The notes under the pieces were generated by a model, which worked only from the letters and a program-made list of their open reading frames with translations, had not been told where the DNA came from and did not search any database. The translations under genes and the position numbers were made by a program. Of a DNA stretch of 64,000 nucleotides, positions 1 to 7,611 are shown in pieces. Numbering within the stretch: the stretch's first letter is position 1; each line of letters opens with the position of its first letter. This DNA comes from Ameyamaea chiangmaiensis (GTDB lineage: Bacteria; Pseudomonadota; Alphaproteobacteria; Acetobacterales; Acetobacteraceae), in contig NZ_BAPT01000042.1 in assembly GCF_025995235.1 (NCBI RefSeq), positions 1-64,000 of the forward strand, in the 5' to 3' direction.

Positions 1-311
1 CGACGATGGACGCCGAGCGTGCCCGGCTGCACCGCCACGGCGCACGTGTCCGGCAGGCCGCGCGGGATGCGGGCCTGTCGACCGGGGGGTCCTCCACCCA
101 GATCGTCCCGATTATTCTGCGGGACAATGAGCCTACGTTGGCAGCGGCTGACCGGATGCGTGCTGACGGAATGATGGTGACGGCGATCCGGCCTCCGACC
201 GTGCCGAGGGGGCAGGCACGCCTGCGGCTGGCGCTGAGCGCGGCCCACGACGAACACGCCATCGAGCGCCTGTGTGCCGTGTTGCCCGCGCTGCTGGACA
301 CGGCGTCCTGA
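1..311 (+). CDS. bioF: 8-amino-7-oxononanoate synthase, C-terminal part (cut by window edge)
   Basis: BioF is a PLP enzyme that condenses pimeloyl-ACP with L-alanine in biotin synthesis. Only about 102 codons are visible. The reading frame is open to the left edge, with its first full codon at base 3. The visible part matches the C-terminal small domain of BioF: the STGGSSTQIVPI segment, then PPTVPRGQARLRLALSAAH, the usual end of oxoamine synthases. The catalytic lysine lies outside the window. The stop codon is one base before the next gene, so it belongs to the same operon as the esterase, bioC and bioD. Confidence 0.88.
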   Translation, partial: TMDAERARLHRHGARVRQAARDAGLSTGGSSTQIVPIILRDNEPTLAAADRMRADGMMVTAIRPPTVPRGQARLRLALSAAHDEHAIERLCAVLPALLDTAS

Positions 312-312
312 C

Positions 313-948
313 ATGCGGGTGGTGCTGGCACATGGGTGGGGGTTCGGGCCGGACCTGTGGGATGCGGTCGCGTCGTTTCTGGTCGGATACGACATCTGTC
401 GGCTCGATAACGGTTATTTCGGCGGACGGCGGATAGGGTCGCCCAAGGAGGCGCACATCCTGGTCGGCCATTCCGCGGGCGTGATGGAGGCGCTGCTGAC
501 CCCGGCGTCGGGACGTCGCGGGCTGTTGTCGATCAACGGCTTTCCTCGCTTCACGCAGGCAGCAACGTATGAGTACGGCACCCCCATGCGTGTATTGACG
601 CGCATGCAGGCCGCGTTTGTACGCGATCCCGATGCCGTCCTGCGCGATTTTCGGGCGCGCTGCGGCGTGACGGGCGACTGGTCTGGCGCTCCGGACGCGC
701 GAAGACTGGGCGACGGGCTGGCCGAACTGGCGACGGGTGACGGGCGCGCCGGCCTGGAGGCCTGTCCGGTGGTGGCTCTGGCCGGGCGGCAGGATACGAT
801 CGTGCCACCGACGCTGACCGACGCGGCCTTTGCTCGCCATCATGTCGACTGGATCAGCGATGGCGGGCACATGCTGCCGTTGACGCATCCCCAGGCCTGC
901 GCGGAGTCGATACGCGCGTTCCATGCGCGCGCGTGCGCCACGATATGA
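313..948 (+). CDS. BioH-type alpha/beta hydrolase, probable pimeloyl-ACP methyl ester esterase
   Basis: This 211-residue cytosolic alpha/beta hydrolase has an HGWG oxyanion motif at residues 7-10, a GHSAG nucleophile elbow with Ser54, a late acid in the GRQD segment and a terminal GGHMLPL histidine. The HGWG start, the small helical cap after the elbow and the overall size resemble E. coli BioH, which hydrolyses the methyl ester that BioC puts on the growing pimeloyl chain. It starts one base after the bioF stop and overlaps bioC by four bases. Its position between bioF and bioC makes it the obvious esterase partner of BioC. It is not the BioG (WSMG) type. I leave the symbol blank because several non-homologous or divergent esterases fill this role. 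Confidence 0.75.
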   Translation: MRVVLAHGWGFGPDLWDAVASFLVGYDICRLDNGYFGGRRIGSPKEAHILVGHSAGVMEALLTPASGRRGLLSINGFPRFTQAATYEYGTPMRVLTRMQAAFVRDPDAVLRDFRARCGVTGDWSGAPDARRLGDGLAELATGDGRAGLEACPVVALAGRQDTIVPPTLTDAAFARHHVDWISDGGHMLPLTHPQACAESIRAFHARACATI

Positions 949-1709
949 CCATGCGCCGTGGCGACCTCGCACAGCGTTTCGGCAGCGCCGTTTCGTATGA
1001 CGCATACGCGCGGGTGCAACCGCATGCGGCCAGGCATTTGACGTCCCTGATCGAGCGCGCGGTCGCGCGTCCGGCCCGTATTCTCGAAGTGGGGTGCGGG
1101 ACGGGCGGCCTTACGAAGCGGCTCGCGGCCCTGTATCCGGAGGCCGCTGTTCTGGCGACCGATCTGGCGCCCGGAATGCTCGAACGCGCGGCGACGCAGG
1201 TCGCCTCGGCGCGGGTCCAGTTCATGCCGCTCAACGCCGAAGACGCGGCGGCACTCGCGCGAGTCGGTGGCGACTTCGACCTGGTGTGTTCCAGTCTTTG
1301 CGCGCAATGGTTCACGGACAGGCGCGGCACGCTGCGAAGACTGGCGGCGCTGGTGCGGCCAGGGGGCATCTGCGCCCTCTCGATCCTCTGCAACGGTACA
1401 TTCCCGGAGTGGCGGCTGGCACATGAGGCGTGTGGCGTCACGCCAGCGACACCGACGTTCGCCGATGAGGAGGATCTTCGGGCAGACTGGGCAGCGTCTG
1501 GCACGGCCCGCTGGAGCTTCGAGTCGTACACCGAACCGACGCAAACAGCATTGGCATTCATGCGCGGTCTTCGGGGTTTGGGAGCCGACCGTCCGCGTCC
1601 CGGCCATCGTCCCCTGTCGGCAGGGCGCATGCGGCGGGTCATGACCCGTTTCGAGAGACAGGGTGGCACGGCCACGTATCGTGTCGGTTATGGAGTGTTG
1701 TTGCGATGA
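945..1709 (+). CDS. bioC: Malonyl-ACP O-methyltransferase
   Basis: BioC is a SAM-dependent methyltransferase that methylates malonyl-ACP so that fatty acid synthesis can extend it to pimeloyl-ACP methyl ester. With an ATG at 945 the protein has 254 residues. Motif I (ILEVGCGTGG) lies at residues 46-55, followed by an acidic loop and a FDLVCSSLCAQWF segment typical of BioC. The start is uncertain: GTG 933, ATG 945 and ATG 951 share the frame. I prefer 945 because it makes an ATGA overlap with the upstream stop. The gene overlaps bioD by four bases, so the four bio genes are translationally coupled. Confidence 0.85.
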   Translation: MTMRRGDLAQRFGSAVSYDAYARVQPHAARHLTSLIERAVARPARILEVGCGTGGLTKRLAALYPEAAVLATDLAPGMLERAATQVASARVQFMPLNAEDAAALARVGGDFDLVCSSLCAQWFTDRRGTLRRLAALVRPGGICALSILCNGTFPEWRLAHEACGVTPATPTFADEEDLRADWAASGTARWSFESYTEPTQTALAFMRGLRGLGADRPRPGHRPLSAGRMRRVMTRFERQGGTATYRVGYGVLLR

Positions 1710-2359
1710 TATCCGGGCCCAGTTCCGCACGCCGTTCAGGCGGCGTTTTCGTAACCGGCACCGATACGGGCGTCGGCAAGAGCTTTGTATCCGCGTGTCT
1801 GGTCCGGGCCTGGGGGGCGGCTTACTTCAAGCCGCTGCAGACCGGGCTTGCGGATGAATCGGGTGACAGCGAGACAATCGCTGGCCTGGTGCCCGGCGTT
1901 CACGTCATTCCGCCCGTGTATGCGTTCGATGCCCCGCTAGCGCCCGATGAAGCCGCTGTCCGCGAAGGCCGGGTGATTGATCCCCGGCGACTCGTGGCAC
2001 CGGACTGGAGAGGCCCCCTCGTCGTCGAGGGGGCGGGTGGCGTCATGGTGCCGGTTTGCCCGGGAGTCATGATGGCCGACGTCATCACGCGTCTGGCGTT
2101 GCCCGTCGTTCTGGTCGCACGCAGCGGGCTGGGCACGATCAATCATACGCTGCTCTCACTGGAGGCCTTGCGCACCCGGGGCGCGCATATCGCGGGCGTC
2201 GTAATGAACGGACCGCCGGCACCTCATAACCGCCGCGCCATCGAAACGCACGGCGCGGTCCGGGTGCTGGCCGAAATCCCGCATGTTGACGACATATCCG
2301 CCGATACGGTTACGACGACCGCCCGCCTGATCCCGGCCCTTGCGGATGTTATCGGCTAG
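1706..2359 (+). CDS. bioD: Dethiobiotin synthetase
   Basis: BioD is an ATP-dependent carboxylase that closes the ureido ring of dethiobiotin from DAPA and CO2. The protein has 217 residues with the family P-loop GTDTGVGKS at residues 18-26, the substrate-contact lysine in FKPLQTG (Lys42) and the VEGAGG motif at 107-112. The start overlaps the bioC stop (ATGA). It is the last gene of the bio operon. Its 3' end overlaps the convergent lexA gene by four bases, and I see no terminator hairpin in between. bioA and bioB are not in this window. Confidence 0.92.
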   Translation: MISGPSSARRSGGVFVTGTDTGVGKSFVSACLVRAWGAAYFKPLQTGLADESGDSETIAGLVPGVHVIPPVYAFDAPLAPDEAAVREGRVIDPRRLVAPDWRGPLVVEGAGGVMVPVCPGVMMADVITRLALPVVLVARSGLGTINHTLLSLEALRTRGAHIAGVVMNGPPAPHNRRAIETHGAVRVLAEIPHVDDISADTVTTTARLIPALADVIG

Positions 2360-3057
2360 TAACGCCGCACAAGGCCGACGAGGCACCCCTGTATCGAGAC
2401 GCGGTCGGCCGGCACGATCCGCGTTTCATAGGCGGCGTTGGCAGGTTCAAGAGCGATCGCGTTGCCGCGGCGGCGGATACGTTTGAGCGTGACGTCCTGA
2501 CCGTCGATCAGGGCAACGGCGATCTGCCCGTTGTCGGCGGTCGTCTCGTTCCGGATAATCACGATGTCCCCGTCGAGGATACCGGCGTCGATCATCGAAT
2601 CCCCGGCGATCTCCAGCGCGTAATGTTCCCCGCTTCCGGCCAGTAGCGAGATTGGTACTTCCACCTGCGTGCCCGTATCGCGCAGGGCCTCGATCGGCAA
2701 TCCTGCCGCGATACGCCCGTAGAGCGGCAGCAGGACAGCGGACGCGTCGTCCAGTGGGCGGGCTCCGGTTAGACGCGCCGAAAAATCACCCTGGATGACC
2801 GTCGGGTGAAAATTGGGGGCCATCACCGGCGCAGGGCCTTCGACGACGGGCAGCCGCAACACCTCGAGCGCGCGCGCGCGGTGGTGGCGCCTTGCCAGAA
2901 AGCCGCGCTCCTCGAGCCCGGAGATCAGGCGGTGGATACCCGATTTCGATTTCAGCTCGAGCGCGTCTTTCATCTCGTCGAAGGAAGGTGAAAAGCCCGT
3001 GCGCCGAAGATAGTCATCGATAAACAACAAAAGCTGGTGCTGTTTGCGCGTCAGCAT
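2356..3057 (-). CDS. lexA: SOS-response repressor LexA
   Basis: LexA represses DNA-damage genes and self-cleaves when RecA filaments form. From the ATG at 3057 it has 233 residues. The N-terminal winged helix spans about residues 1-68. The Ala118-Gly119 cleavage site sits in GRIAAGLP. The Ser154-Lys192 catalytic dyad lies in AGDSM and VTLKRI. The frame continues 15 codons upstream to 3102, but MLTRKQHQ is the usual LexA start. A direct-repeat LexA box lies 64 bases upstream, which implies autoregulation. It runs convergently with bioD and lies downstream of moeA on the same strand. In many alphaproteobacteria lexA follows moaC-moeA; here moaC is 14 kb away. Confidence 0.95.
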   Translation of the reverse strand: MLTRKQHQLLLFIDDYLRRTGFSPSFDEMKDALELKSKSGIHRLISGLEERGFLARRHHRARALEVLRLPVVEGPAPVMAPNFHPTVIQGDFSARLTGARPLDDASAVLLPLYGRIAAGLPIEALRDTGTQVEVPISLLAGSGEHYALEIAGDSMIDAGILDGDIVIIRNETTADNGQIAVALIDGQDVTLKRIRRRGNAIALEPANAAYETRIVPADRVSIQGCLVGLVRRY

Positions 3058-3096
3058 GAGCGATCCCTCGTGCACCCCGTGCGTCACGACAGGGCG

Positions 3097-3135
3097 GAAC
3101 AAACCAAAAACATCTCGTTTGTTCTATGTTGGTTC
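3097..3135. promoter_or_regulatory. LexA-binding site (alphaproteobacterial SOS box) plus a degenerate second copy
   Basis: At 3121-3135 the plus strand reads GTTC-TATGTTG-GTTC, an exact match to the alphaproteobacterial LexA direct repeat GTTC-N7-GTTC. A second half-matching copy, GAAC-N7-AAAC, lies at 3097-3111 in the opposite orientation. Both sit between the lexA start (3057) and the moeA stop (3184), so the lexA promoter probably lies here and is under its own repression. Confidence 0.85.
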
Positions 3136-3183
3136 GCATGCCGTCGTCAAGCGTTCCGCCCGCAATCGACGAAAAACGCGTGC

Positions 3184-4383
3184 TTAAAGACCCAACGGCG
3201 CGAGTCGTATGATACGGCACCGTTCGCCCGCACGCGCGGCGGGGGCGTGCGACGGGCGAAGCACGAGGGCGTCGGCCTGACTCAGCGCTGACAGCATGCC
3301 GGAATCCTGTTTGGAGAACGGTGTCGCAACGGTGTCGCCATTCTCGTCGAACGTCAGGCGGGCGCGCAGATGATCGAAGCGCATGTCGTTGCCCCCCAGA
3401 TCGCAGCCCAGCGTCGCCGATTCGGTCGGCACCTGATACGAGGTCCGGCCTTGCAGACGCGCGATGACCGGCAGGACGAACACGATACCGCACACGAGGG
3501 CCGCCACGGGGTTGCCGGGTAAGCCGATGCAGGACAGCGATCCCTTGCGCGCGTGCATCAGGGGTTTGCCAGGCCGCATGGCGATCGTCCAGAAATCCGG
3601 TGCGAAGCCCGCCATGGACAGGGCATCGCGCATCACGTCATGGGCCCCGACGCTTGCCCCGCCCATACTGATGACGAGGTCGATGTCGCGCAGCCCCGCC
3701 AGAACCGCCGCCACGTCCTCGCGGGAATCGGGCAGGGGCGGCAGCAGAACAGGCTCCGCGCCCGCCGCATGTACGAGCGCCGACAGCATCGGTCCGTTGG
3801 AGTTGTAGATGCCGCCGGGCGGCAGAGGGTCTCCCGGCAGCGACAATTCGTCGCCGGTCGTCAGAAGAGCGACCCGGGGGCGGCGGCGAACCTCCACCCA
3901 GACATGTCCTGCCGCGGCCAGAAGCCCGATGGCGCGCGCGTTCAGGCACGCGCCGCTCTGGACGACGTCCTGACCGGCGGCGAAGTCCTGTCCGGCGCGC
4001 CGCACAAAACTGCCGTCCGGCACCGGGGCGGTGGCCACGATCGTCCCACCCTCCAGCCGGGCGTTTTCCTGGATCAGGACGGCGTCCGCGCCTTCGGGCA
4101 TGATGCTGCCGGTGAAGATACGGACCGCCTCAGCGGCGTGAACAGTGCCGGAGAAGGGCTCCCCCGCGCGGCTTGTGCCGACCACGCGCAGAACGGTCGC
4201 CGAGTCGGCGCTACGGACCGCATACCCGTCCATGGCCGACACGTCGGCAGGCGGGTTGCTGACGCGTGCCTGAACGGTGCGCGCCACGATCCGGCCGGAT
4301 GACTGGGCGAGAGAGACGATCTCCGTCCCGACGGGCGTGACGGGCGCCAGCAGGCGCGAAAGGGCCTCGGTATGGGGTATCAT
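3184..4383 (-). CDS. moeA: Molybdopterin molybdenumtransferase
   Basis: MoeA inserts molybdate into adenylylated molybdopterin, the last step of molybdenum cofactor synthesis. I start it at the ATG 4383 (MIPHTEALSRLL), giving 399 residues, the normal MoeA length. The frame is open 30 codons further but without homology. Visible motifs are PPADVSAMDGYAVR near the N terminus, the GASVGAHDV central segment (MoaB/Mog fold) and the GLPGNPVAAL motif near the C terminus. lexA follows on the same strand after about 125 bases. moaC, its usual neighbour, is at 16.8 kb in this window. Confidence 0.93.
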   Translation of the reverse strand: MIPHTEALSRLLAPVTPVGTEIVSLAQSSGRIVARTVQARVSNPPADVSAMDGYAVRSADSATVLRVVGTSRAGEPFSGTVHAAEAVRIFTGSIMPEGADAVLIQENARLEGGTIVATAPVPDGSFVRRAGQDFAAGQDVVQSGACLNARAIGLLAAAGHVWVEVRRRPRVALLTTGDELSLPGDPLPPGGIYNSNGPMLSALVHAAGAEPVLLPPLPDSREDVAAVLAGLRDIDLVISMGGASVGAHDVMRDALSMAGFAPDFWTIAMRPGKPLMHARKGSLSCIGLPGNPVAALVCGIVFVLPVIARLQGRTSYQVPTESATLGCDLGGNDMRFDHLRARLTFDENGDTVATPFSKQDSGMLSALSQADALVLRPSHAPAARAGERCRIIRLAPLGL

Positions 4384-4638
4384 GATCTTCCTGATGGTCG
4401 TCGGGGCAGAAAATCGGCCGAGTTTGTCCTCAAGCACCCGGAAACGCTTGACCTGACGCCCCTGTATGAGCAATTTGCGCCCGGAAGGGCAATCCGCTTC
4501 GTGCGTGGGGCGGCGCTGCCTGCGATGATGACAACACTGAATACCTGTGTCGCTCCGGCGGGGCAGGGACGCAATCGCTTCCGGTCATAGGGCAGACGCC
4601 CCGGGATCAGGACGCGGCGCAGCACTACCGAGGACCCC

Positions 4639-4806
4639 ATGGCGAAGACCAACACCATTCAGATCAAGCTCGTCTCGTCGGCCGACACCGGCTACTTCTA
4701 CGTGACGAAGAAGAACGCGCGTGCGCAGACCGGCAAGATGGAAATGCGCAAGTACGACCCCGTCGCGCGCAAGCACGTCGCTTTCCGTGAAGCGAAGATC
4801 AAATAA
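4639..4806 (+). CDS. rpmG: 50S ribosomal protein L33
   Basis: This short gene encodes 55 residues starting MAKTNTIQIKLVSSADTG and ending REAKIK, the classic L33 sequence of the large ribosomal subunit. It has the GYFYVTKKNAR and YDPVARKHV segments. It lacks the zinc-binding cysteine pairs seen in some L33 forms. A GAGG Shine-Dalgarno sequence sits six bases before the ATG. It is monocistronic and ends at a strong terminator shared with the convergent ftsB. It lies close to a likely inversion breakpoint (see findings). The 255 bases upstream, to moeA, hold no convincing gene. Confidence 0.95.
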   Translation: MAKTNTIQIKLVSSADTGYFYVTKKNARAQTGKMEMRKYDPVARKHVAFREAKIK

Positions 4807-4824
4807 GTCCGGCTACCGGACATG

Positions 4825-4863
4825 AAAAAGGGCCGCCTTCCGTTAGGAAGCGGCCCTTTTTTT
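4825..4863. terminator. Bidirectional rho-independent terminator between rpmG and ftsB
   Basis: A GC-rich stem (AAAAGGGCCGC-CTTCC against GGAAG-CGGCCCTTTT) with a four-base loop is flanked by an A-run on the left and an eight-base T-run on the right. It can terminate rpmG on the plus strand and ftsB on the minus strand. Confidence 0.88.
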
Positions 4864-4878
4864 GTGCCGTCGGCGTAC

Positions 4879-5208
4879 TCAGTAAAGCTTGTCGTGAGGC
4901 CCGTACGGGACCACCAGATCGCGATCATGCGCGAGATTAAGCATCGCGCGCCCGCGTTCATCGACCATGTCCGCGTCGAGCGCGTTTTCCTGCAATGCCG
5001 CGACACGGCGGTTCCAGATCGTACGTTCGGACAGGGCGTCCTGCTGGGACTGCTTAGCCTGGTCCAGAAGCTTGAGCTGCTGAGCGTAGCTGCGCAGCCC
5101 GTGATCGCCCTGCAGGGCGTTCCAGCCGAAATATCCCGCCAGCCCCAAAAACAGGGCGGGGGGCACCGTAGCGTTGAAAAAGCGGCGAACAAGGCGGCCG
5201 ATCTGCAT
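4879..5208 (-). CDS. FtsB/DivIC-family septum formation initiator
   Basis: This 109-residue bitopic membrane protein has one transmembrane segment at about residues 14-32 (TVPPALFLGLAGYFGWNAL). A heptad-like coiled coil follows at about 38-72 and a short C-terminal periplasmic part. That is the FtsB/DivIC architecture, a scaffold that bridges FtsL and FtsQ in the divisome. The position directly after eno is conserved in alphaproteobacteria, where ftsB is usually followed by pdhA. Here pdhA is 12 kb away and the gene ends at the shared rpmG terminator. The eno terminator lies in between, so ftsB may have its own promoter. Confidence 0.85.
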   Translation of the reverse strand: MQIGRLVRRFFNATVPPALFLGLAGYFGWNALQGDHGLRSYAQQLKLLDQAKQSQQDALSERTIWNRRVAALQENALDADMVDERGRAMLNLAHDRDLVVPYGPHDKLY

Positions 5209-5279
5209 AAGGGACGGTCTCCGGACAGGCTGTCTTTGCGACTACGCCACCATGCTAAATGAAAAATGAACCGCCGTGG

Positions 5280-5312
5280 AAAAATTCCGCGCCCGCTGTG
5301 AGGCGGGCGCGG
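5280..5312 (-). terminator. Rho-independent terminator of eno
   Basis: A perfect nine-base stem (CGCGCCCGC, 5289-5297, against GCGGGCGCG, 5304-5312) with a six-base loop is followed on the minus strand by a five-base T-run. It sits 13 bases after the eno stop and upstream of ftsB. Confidence 0.85.
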
Positions 5313-5324
5313 CGGGCATGATGG

Positions 5325-6602
5325 TCAGTGCTTCAGGATCGACCGGCCGGCATAACGTGCCGCGGTCGCCAGCTCCTGCTCGATGCGGATCAGCTGGTTG
5401 TACTTGGCGGTACGGTCCGAGCGCGACAGCGAGCCGGTCTTGATCTGGCCGCAGTTCGTCGCGACCGCGAGATCGGCGATCGTGGAATCCTCGGTCTCGC
5501 CCGAACGATGGCTCATGACGGCGGTATACCCGGCACGATGGGCCATCTGAACAGCCTCGAGCGTTTCGCTCAGCGTGCCGATCTGATTGACCTTCACCAG
5601 CAGCGAGTTCGCGGTGTGGGCCTTGATGCCGCGTGCCAGCCGCTCCGGGTTGGTGACGAACAGGTCATCGCCGACAAGCTGCAGCTTGCTGCCAAGAGCT
5701 GCGGTCAGTGCCGCCCAGCCTTCCCAGTCGTCCTCAGCAAGACCGTCCTCGATCGACACGATGGGGTACCGCGCGGCGAGATCGGCGAGATAGCTGACCA
5801 TACCGGCGGAATCGAGGCGCTTGCCTTCGCCTTCCATCACATAGAACCCGTCCTTGTAGAACTCGGTGGCCGCACAATCGAGGGCGAAGGTAATGTCCTC
5901 ACCCGGACGATAGCCAGCGGCCTCGACGGCTTTCGTGATGAAGCCCAGAGCGTCGTCAGCCGATTTCAGACCCGGCGCGAAGCCGCCTTCGTCGCCCACA
6001 TTGGTGTTATGCCCTGCGGCGGCGAGGTTCTTCTTCAGCTGGGCGAAAATCTCCGATCCCATACGGACGGCGTCGGCGATCGTCGGAGCGCCGACCGGCT
6101 GGATCATGAATTCCTGGATGTCGATCGGGTTGTCGGCGTGTTGGCCGCCATTGACGATGTTCATCATCGGCACGGGCAGGGTGTGGGCGAAAACACCGCC
6201 GACGTAGCGATAGAGCGGAATCTGGAGTTCCTCGGCGCTGGCCTTCGCCACGGCGAGCGAGACAGCAAGGATGGCGTTCGCACCGAGGCGTCCCTTGTTC
6301 GGTGTGCCGTCCAGATCGATCATTGCATTGTCGATCGCGACCTGGTCCTGCGACTCGGCCCCCTGCAGGGCCTCCAGGATTTCGTTCTCGATGTTTTCAC
6401 AGGCTTTCAGGACGCCCTTGCCGCCGAAACGGGCTTTGTCGCCATCACGCAGTTCGACCGCCTCATGTGCACCGGTCGAGGCGCCGGACGGCACCGCGGC
6501 GCGGCCCGTGGCGCCGGAGGCGAGTTCGACGTCGACTTCGACGGTCGGGTTGCCGCGACTGTCGAGAATTTCCCGCGAGACGATATCGGCGATGGCACTC
6601 AT
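5325..6602 (-). CDS. eno: Enolase
   Basis: Enolase interconverts 2-phosphoglycerate and phosphoenolpyruvate in glycolysis. From ATG 6602 it has 425 residues, the usual length. I see the N-terminal signature SREILDSRGNPTVEV, the GEGGF-like loop NVGDEGGFAP, the metal ligands in SIEDGLAEDDW and GDDLFVTNP, the catalytic lysine in LLVKVNQIGTL and the SHRSGETED loop. The frame extends seven codons upstream, but those codons contain the Shine-Dalgarno GAGGAAAAG, which fixes the start. kdsA lies 154 bases upstream on the same strand, and a possible separate promoter lies in that gap. Confidence 0.97.
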   Translation of the reverse strand: MSAIADIVSREILDSRGNPTVEVDVELASGATGRAAVPSGASTGAHEAVELRDGDKARFGGKGVLKACENIENEILEALQGAESQDQVAIDNAMIDLDGTPNKGRLGANAILAVSLAVAKASAEELQIPLYRYVGGVFAHTLPVPMMNIVNGGQHADNPIDIQEFMIQPVGAPTIADAVRMGSEIFAQLKKNLAAAGHNTNVGDEGGFAPGLKSADDALGFITKAVEAAGYRPGEDITFALDCAATEFYKDGFYVMEGEGKRLDSAGMVSYLADLAARYPIVSIEDGLAEDDWEGWAALTAALGSKLQLVGDDLFVTNPERLARGIKAHTANSLLVKVNQIGTLSETLEAVQMAHRAGYTAVMSHRSGETEDSTIADLAVATNCGQIKTGSLSRSDRTAKYNQLIRIEQELATAARYAGRSILKH

Positions 6603-6701
6603 TGGCTTTTCCTCTTCTATCACGGTGGCAGCGTGGCCACTGGATCGTTCTTATTGATCGCGGACTATGGCGCTACGCAAGGTGCTGCCCGTCCGTGGCG
6701 C

Positions 6702-6732
6702 CTATCAGTCTCCGACAACGCGGCAAGGTCAA
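6702..6732 (-). promoter_or_regulatory. Possible eno promoter
   Basis: On the minus strand a TTGACC box (plus-strand 6727-6732) is followed at a long 19-base spacing by TGATAG (6702-6707), about 100 bases before the eno start. The match is only partial. It would let eno be expressed apart from tpiA-secG-pyrG-kdsA. Confidence 0.3.
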
Positions 6733-6756
6733 GACACCCCCGTGCGAGCGAGCTGT

Positions 6757-7611
6757 TCAACCAATGGCGTCGCGCGCGCGGATGTCCTTGCCCACCGCGT
6801 CGACACGCATGAGGTCGCGCAGCAGGGACTCCATCTGCCGCAGCGGGATCATGTTCGGGCCGTCGCTGGGCGCGTGATCGGGGTCCTGATGGGTCTCGAT
6901 GAAGACGGCGGCGACGCCGATGGCCAGGGCCGCGCGGGCCAGAATGGGCGCGAATTCCCGCTGGCCGCCTGATGAACCGCCAAGGCCGCCCGGCTGCTGC
7001 ACGGAATGCGTCGCGTCATAGACGACCGGATAGCCGGTGGCCCCCATGATCGGCAGGCCGCGCATGTCATTGACCAGCGTGTTGTAGCCGAAGCTGGTGC
7101 CGCGCTCACACAGCAGGACATTGTTGTTCCCGGTCGAGGCGATCTTGGCCGCCACGTTGGCCATGTCCCACGGCGCGAGGAACTGGCCCTTCTTGACGTT
7201 GATCGCGGCCCCGGTCTCGCCGGCGGCGAGCAGAAGATCGGTCTGGCGGCACAGGAAGGCCGGGATCTGCAACACGTCCACTGCCTGTGCGACGGGTGCG
7301 CACTGTTCGGGCGCATGCACGTCGGTCAGGACCGGAACGGACCATTTCGTCCGGATGGCCGACAGGATATCCAGTCCCTTATGCATGCCGACACCGCGAG
7401 CGGCGCCGATCGACGTGCGATTGGCCTTGTCGAAGGAGCTTTTGTAGATCAGCCCCAGACCCAGACGCTGGCAAATCCCGTGCAGGGCCTCCGCCGTCTC
7501 GAACGCATGGGCTTCGGATTCGATCTGGCAGGGACCGGCGATCAGGACGAACGGACGATCGTTGCCGATCTCCAGGCTGCCGACCGGGACAGTGCGCGCG
7601 AGAGCCGTCAT
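6757..7611 (-). CDS. kdsA: 2-dehydro-3-deoxyphosphooctonate aldolase (KDO8P synthase)
   Basis: KdsA condenses arabinose-5-phosphate with PEP to make KDO-8-phosphate for the lipopolysaccharide inner core. The protein has 284 residues. It has SSFDKANRTS for PEP and substrate binding, LTDVHAPEQ, PAFLCRQTDLL, INVKKGQF, the CERGTSFGY segment and a GLGGSSGGQREF loop. AGPCQIES places a cysteine at residue 28, where E. coli KdsA has Asn. That cysteine is the metal ligand of the metal-dependent class, so this enzyme probably needs a divalent metal. The start overlaps the pyrG stop by four bases (ATGA). kdsB for the next KDO step is at 45.4 kb. Confidence 0.95.
   Translation of the reverse strand: MTALARTVPVGSLEIGNDRPFVLIAGPCQIESEAHAFETAEALHGICQRLGLGLIYKSSFDKANRTSIGAARGVGMHKGLDILSAIRTKWSVPVLTDVHAPEQCAPVAQAVDVLQIPAFLCRQTDLLLAAGETGAAINVKKGQFLAPWDMANVAAKIASTGNNNVLLCERGTSFGYNTLVNDMRGLPIMGATGYPVVYDATHSVQQPGGLGGSSGGQREFAPILARAALAIGVAAVFIETHQDPDHAPSDGPNMIPLRQMESLLRDLMRVDAVGKDIRARDAIG

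Noticed and set aside
4372..4590. 72-codon frame between moeA and rpmG
   Set aside because: Overlaps the start of moeA, has no ribosome site and no recognisable family. The region is more likely the rpmG promoter and an inversion breakpoint.
5328..6812. 494-codon open frame on the plus strand opposite eno
   Set aside because: It is the antisense reading of enolase, long only because high GC leaves few stop codons. It has no family similarity, and eno is unambiguous.
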